This document shows positions 1 through 6,381 of a DNA stretch of 6,381 bases, in pieces. Origin of the DNA: Actinomycetota bacterium (GTDB lineage Bacteria > Actinomycetota > Actinomycetes > Actinomycetales > Actinomycetaceae); NCBI GenBank assembly GCA_019425105.1, contig JAHYYD010000127.1, positions 1 through 6,381 on the forward strand. Direction: 5' to 3'. Each line of letters opens with the position of its first letter. Positions within the stretch are counted from its first letter, which is position 1. The notes beneath the pieces are model-generated. The model was not told the origin of the DNA. It did no database searches and was given only the letters and a program-made list of their open reading frames with translations. A program made the position numbers and the translations under genes.

Positions 1-2723
<2,723 letters not shown>

Positions 2724-2731
2724 AGTTATCT

Positions 2732-2737
2732 CTCCCT
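2732..2737 (-). promoter_or_regulatory. Ribosome binding site of rpoC
   Basis: The 15-bp gap between rpoB and rpoC reads TAGGGAGAGATAACT on the minus strand. AGGGAG lies 8 nt before the TTG at 2723 and decides that start. No ATG or GTG in the gap offers a better alternative, and the encoded N-terminus [10 protein letters not shown] fits the family. No terminator or promoter could fit here, so rpoC is expected to be read from the rpoB transcript. Confidence 0.85.
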
Positions 2738-2738
2738 A

Positions 2739-6215
<3,477 letters not shown>

Positions 6216-6221
6216 AGGGGA

Positions 6222-6228
6222 TCCTTCC
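6222..6228 (-). promoter_or_regulatory. Ribosome binding site of rpoB
   Basis: The minus strand reads GGAAGGA, 6 nt before the TTG at 6215. This is a strong Shine-Dalgarno match at good spacing, and it is the main reason for choosing the TTG over the upstream in-frame GTG at 6260. From memory, the M. tuberculosis rpoB start has a similar arrangement, with a GAAGGA-type site just before a TTG. Confidence 0.85.
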
Positions 6229-6250
6229 CTGCATGAACGGTGCGCACGCT

Positions 6251-6337
6251 GCCTTATCACCCATTATCTGACGCGTCCTGGTCCGTCAAGCGCCTGTTAC
6301 GACGGCTGGATACGGGTCACCTCGGGCATGATAAGGC
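6251..6337 (-). repeat. 9-bp inverted repeat in the rpoB leader, possible RNA stem
   Basis: GCCTTATCA (6337-6329 on the minus strand) and TGATAAGGC (6259-6251) are perfect inverted copies. In an RNA from P1 they would pair, closing a loop of about 69 nt. The stem can be extended inward by CCC (6326-6324) with GGG (6262-6260) after a 2-nt bulge. A smaller nested pair, CCGTC (6305-6301) with GACGG (6287-6283), sits inside the loop. The outer arm begins just after the predicted P1 start, and the inner arm lies 35 nt before the rpoB start. It might be an RNA fold or an operator pair. A role is inference only. Confidence 0.35.
6263..6289 (-). promoter_or_regulatory. Candidate promoter P2 of rpoB-rpoC
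   Basis: On the minus strand TTGACG (6289-6284) and GATAAT (6268-6263) each match their consensus at five of six positions, but the spacer is only 15 bp, shorter than the preferred 17. The spacer contains the 8-bp palindrome GACGCGTC (6270-6277). Transcription would start near 6255-6257, about 40 nt before the rpoB TTG. It could be a real second promoter, a weaker one, or chance similarity. Confidence 0.4.
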
Positions 6338-6347
6338 GCAAATACTC

Positions 6348-6376
6348 AGGCTACCGTGAGTCGCATCGCGAGTCAA
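6348..6376 (-). promoter_or_regulatory. Promoter P1 of rpoB-rpoC, sigma70-type
   Basis: On the minus strand TTGACT (6376-6371) is followed by a 17-bp spacer and TAGCCT (6353-6348). The -35 box matches TTGACA at five of six bases, the spacing is optimal, and the -10 box fits the TAnnnT pattern common in actinobacteria. Transcription would start near 6340-6342, giving a leader of about 125 nt before the rpoB TTG. This suggests rpoBC has its own promoter independent of any upstream genes such as rplJL, which cannot be seen here. The -35 box is only 5 bp from the window edge, so upstream activating elements are not visible. Confidence 0.7.
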
Positions 6377-6381
6377 GGCAG

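Noticed and set aside
2724..2738. Terminator, promoter or small gene between rpoB and rpoC
   Set aside because: The gap is only 15 bp and is fully occupied by a second stop codon and the rpoC ribosome binding site.
6216..6260. Extension of RpoB to the GTG at 6260 (15 extra residues)
   Set aside because: No ribosome binding site precedes the GTG, it overlaps the predicted P2 start region, and the added residues look unlike RpoB N-termini. TTG at 6215 has AAGGA 6 nt upstream.

Overview
This window carries the RNA polymerase core genes rpoB and rpoC of a high-GC actinobacterium. Both are on the minus strand, so transcription runs from right (6381) to left (1). rpoB is complete, encoding a 1158-residue beta subunit. 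rpoC is cut by the left edge after 907 complete codons, at an internal point of beta'. Actinobacterial origin is supported by three things: the RpoB sequence, the large charged helical insertion near the RpoC N-terminus, and the near absence of the codons TTA, CTA and TCA. The RpoB N-terminus and overall wording suggest Actinomycetaceae (Actinomyces/Schaalia-like), but that placement is from memory and tentative.

Layout, in transcription order. Positions 6381-6216 are a 166-bp non-coding leader with one good sigma70-type promoter (P1, TTGACT-17 bp-TAGCCT), a second weaker promoter candidate (P2, TTGACG-15 bp-GATAAT), and a 9-bp inverted repeat that could fold the P1 leader RNA. Positions 6215-2739 are rpoB, starting at TTG with a strong ribosome binding site. 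Positions 2738-2724 are a 15-bp gap holding a second in-frame stop and the rpoC ribosome binding site. Positions 2723-1 are rpoC, also starting at TTG. No gene-free stretch exceeds 300 bases.

The two genes form a co-transcribed unit. Their products, with alpha, omega and a sigma factor, assemble RNA polymerase in the cytoplasm. Beta contributes the rifampicin pocket and two conserved active-centre lysines. Beta' contributes the Mg-binding aspartates, the bridge helix and a zinc-binding site. All key residues that can be checked are intact, and the rifampicin region reads as drug-sensitive.

I see no novel system, mobile element, RNA gene or CRISPR array. Two very long open frames on the plus strand (1262 and 717 codons) are antisense shadows of rpoC and rpoB. 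The part most worth a second look is the rpoB leader, with its possible hairpin, short upstream ORFs and two promoters.
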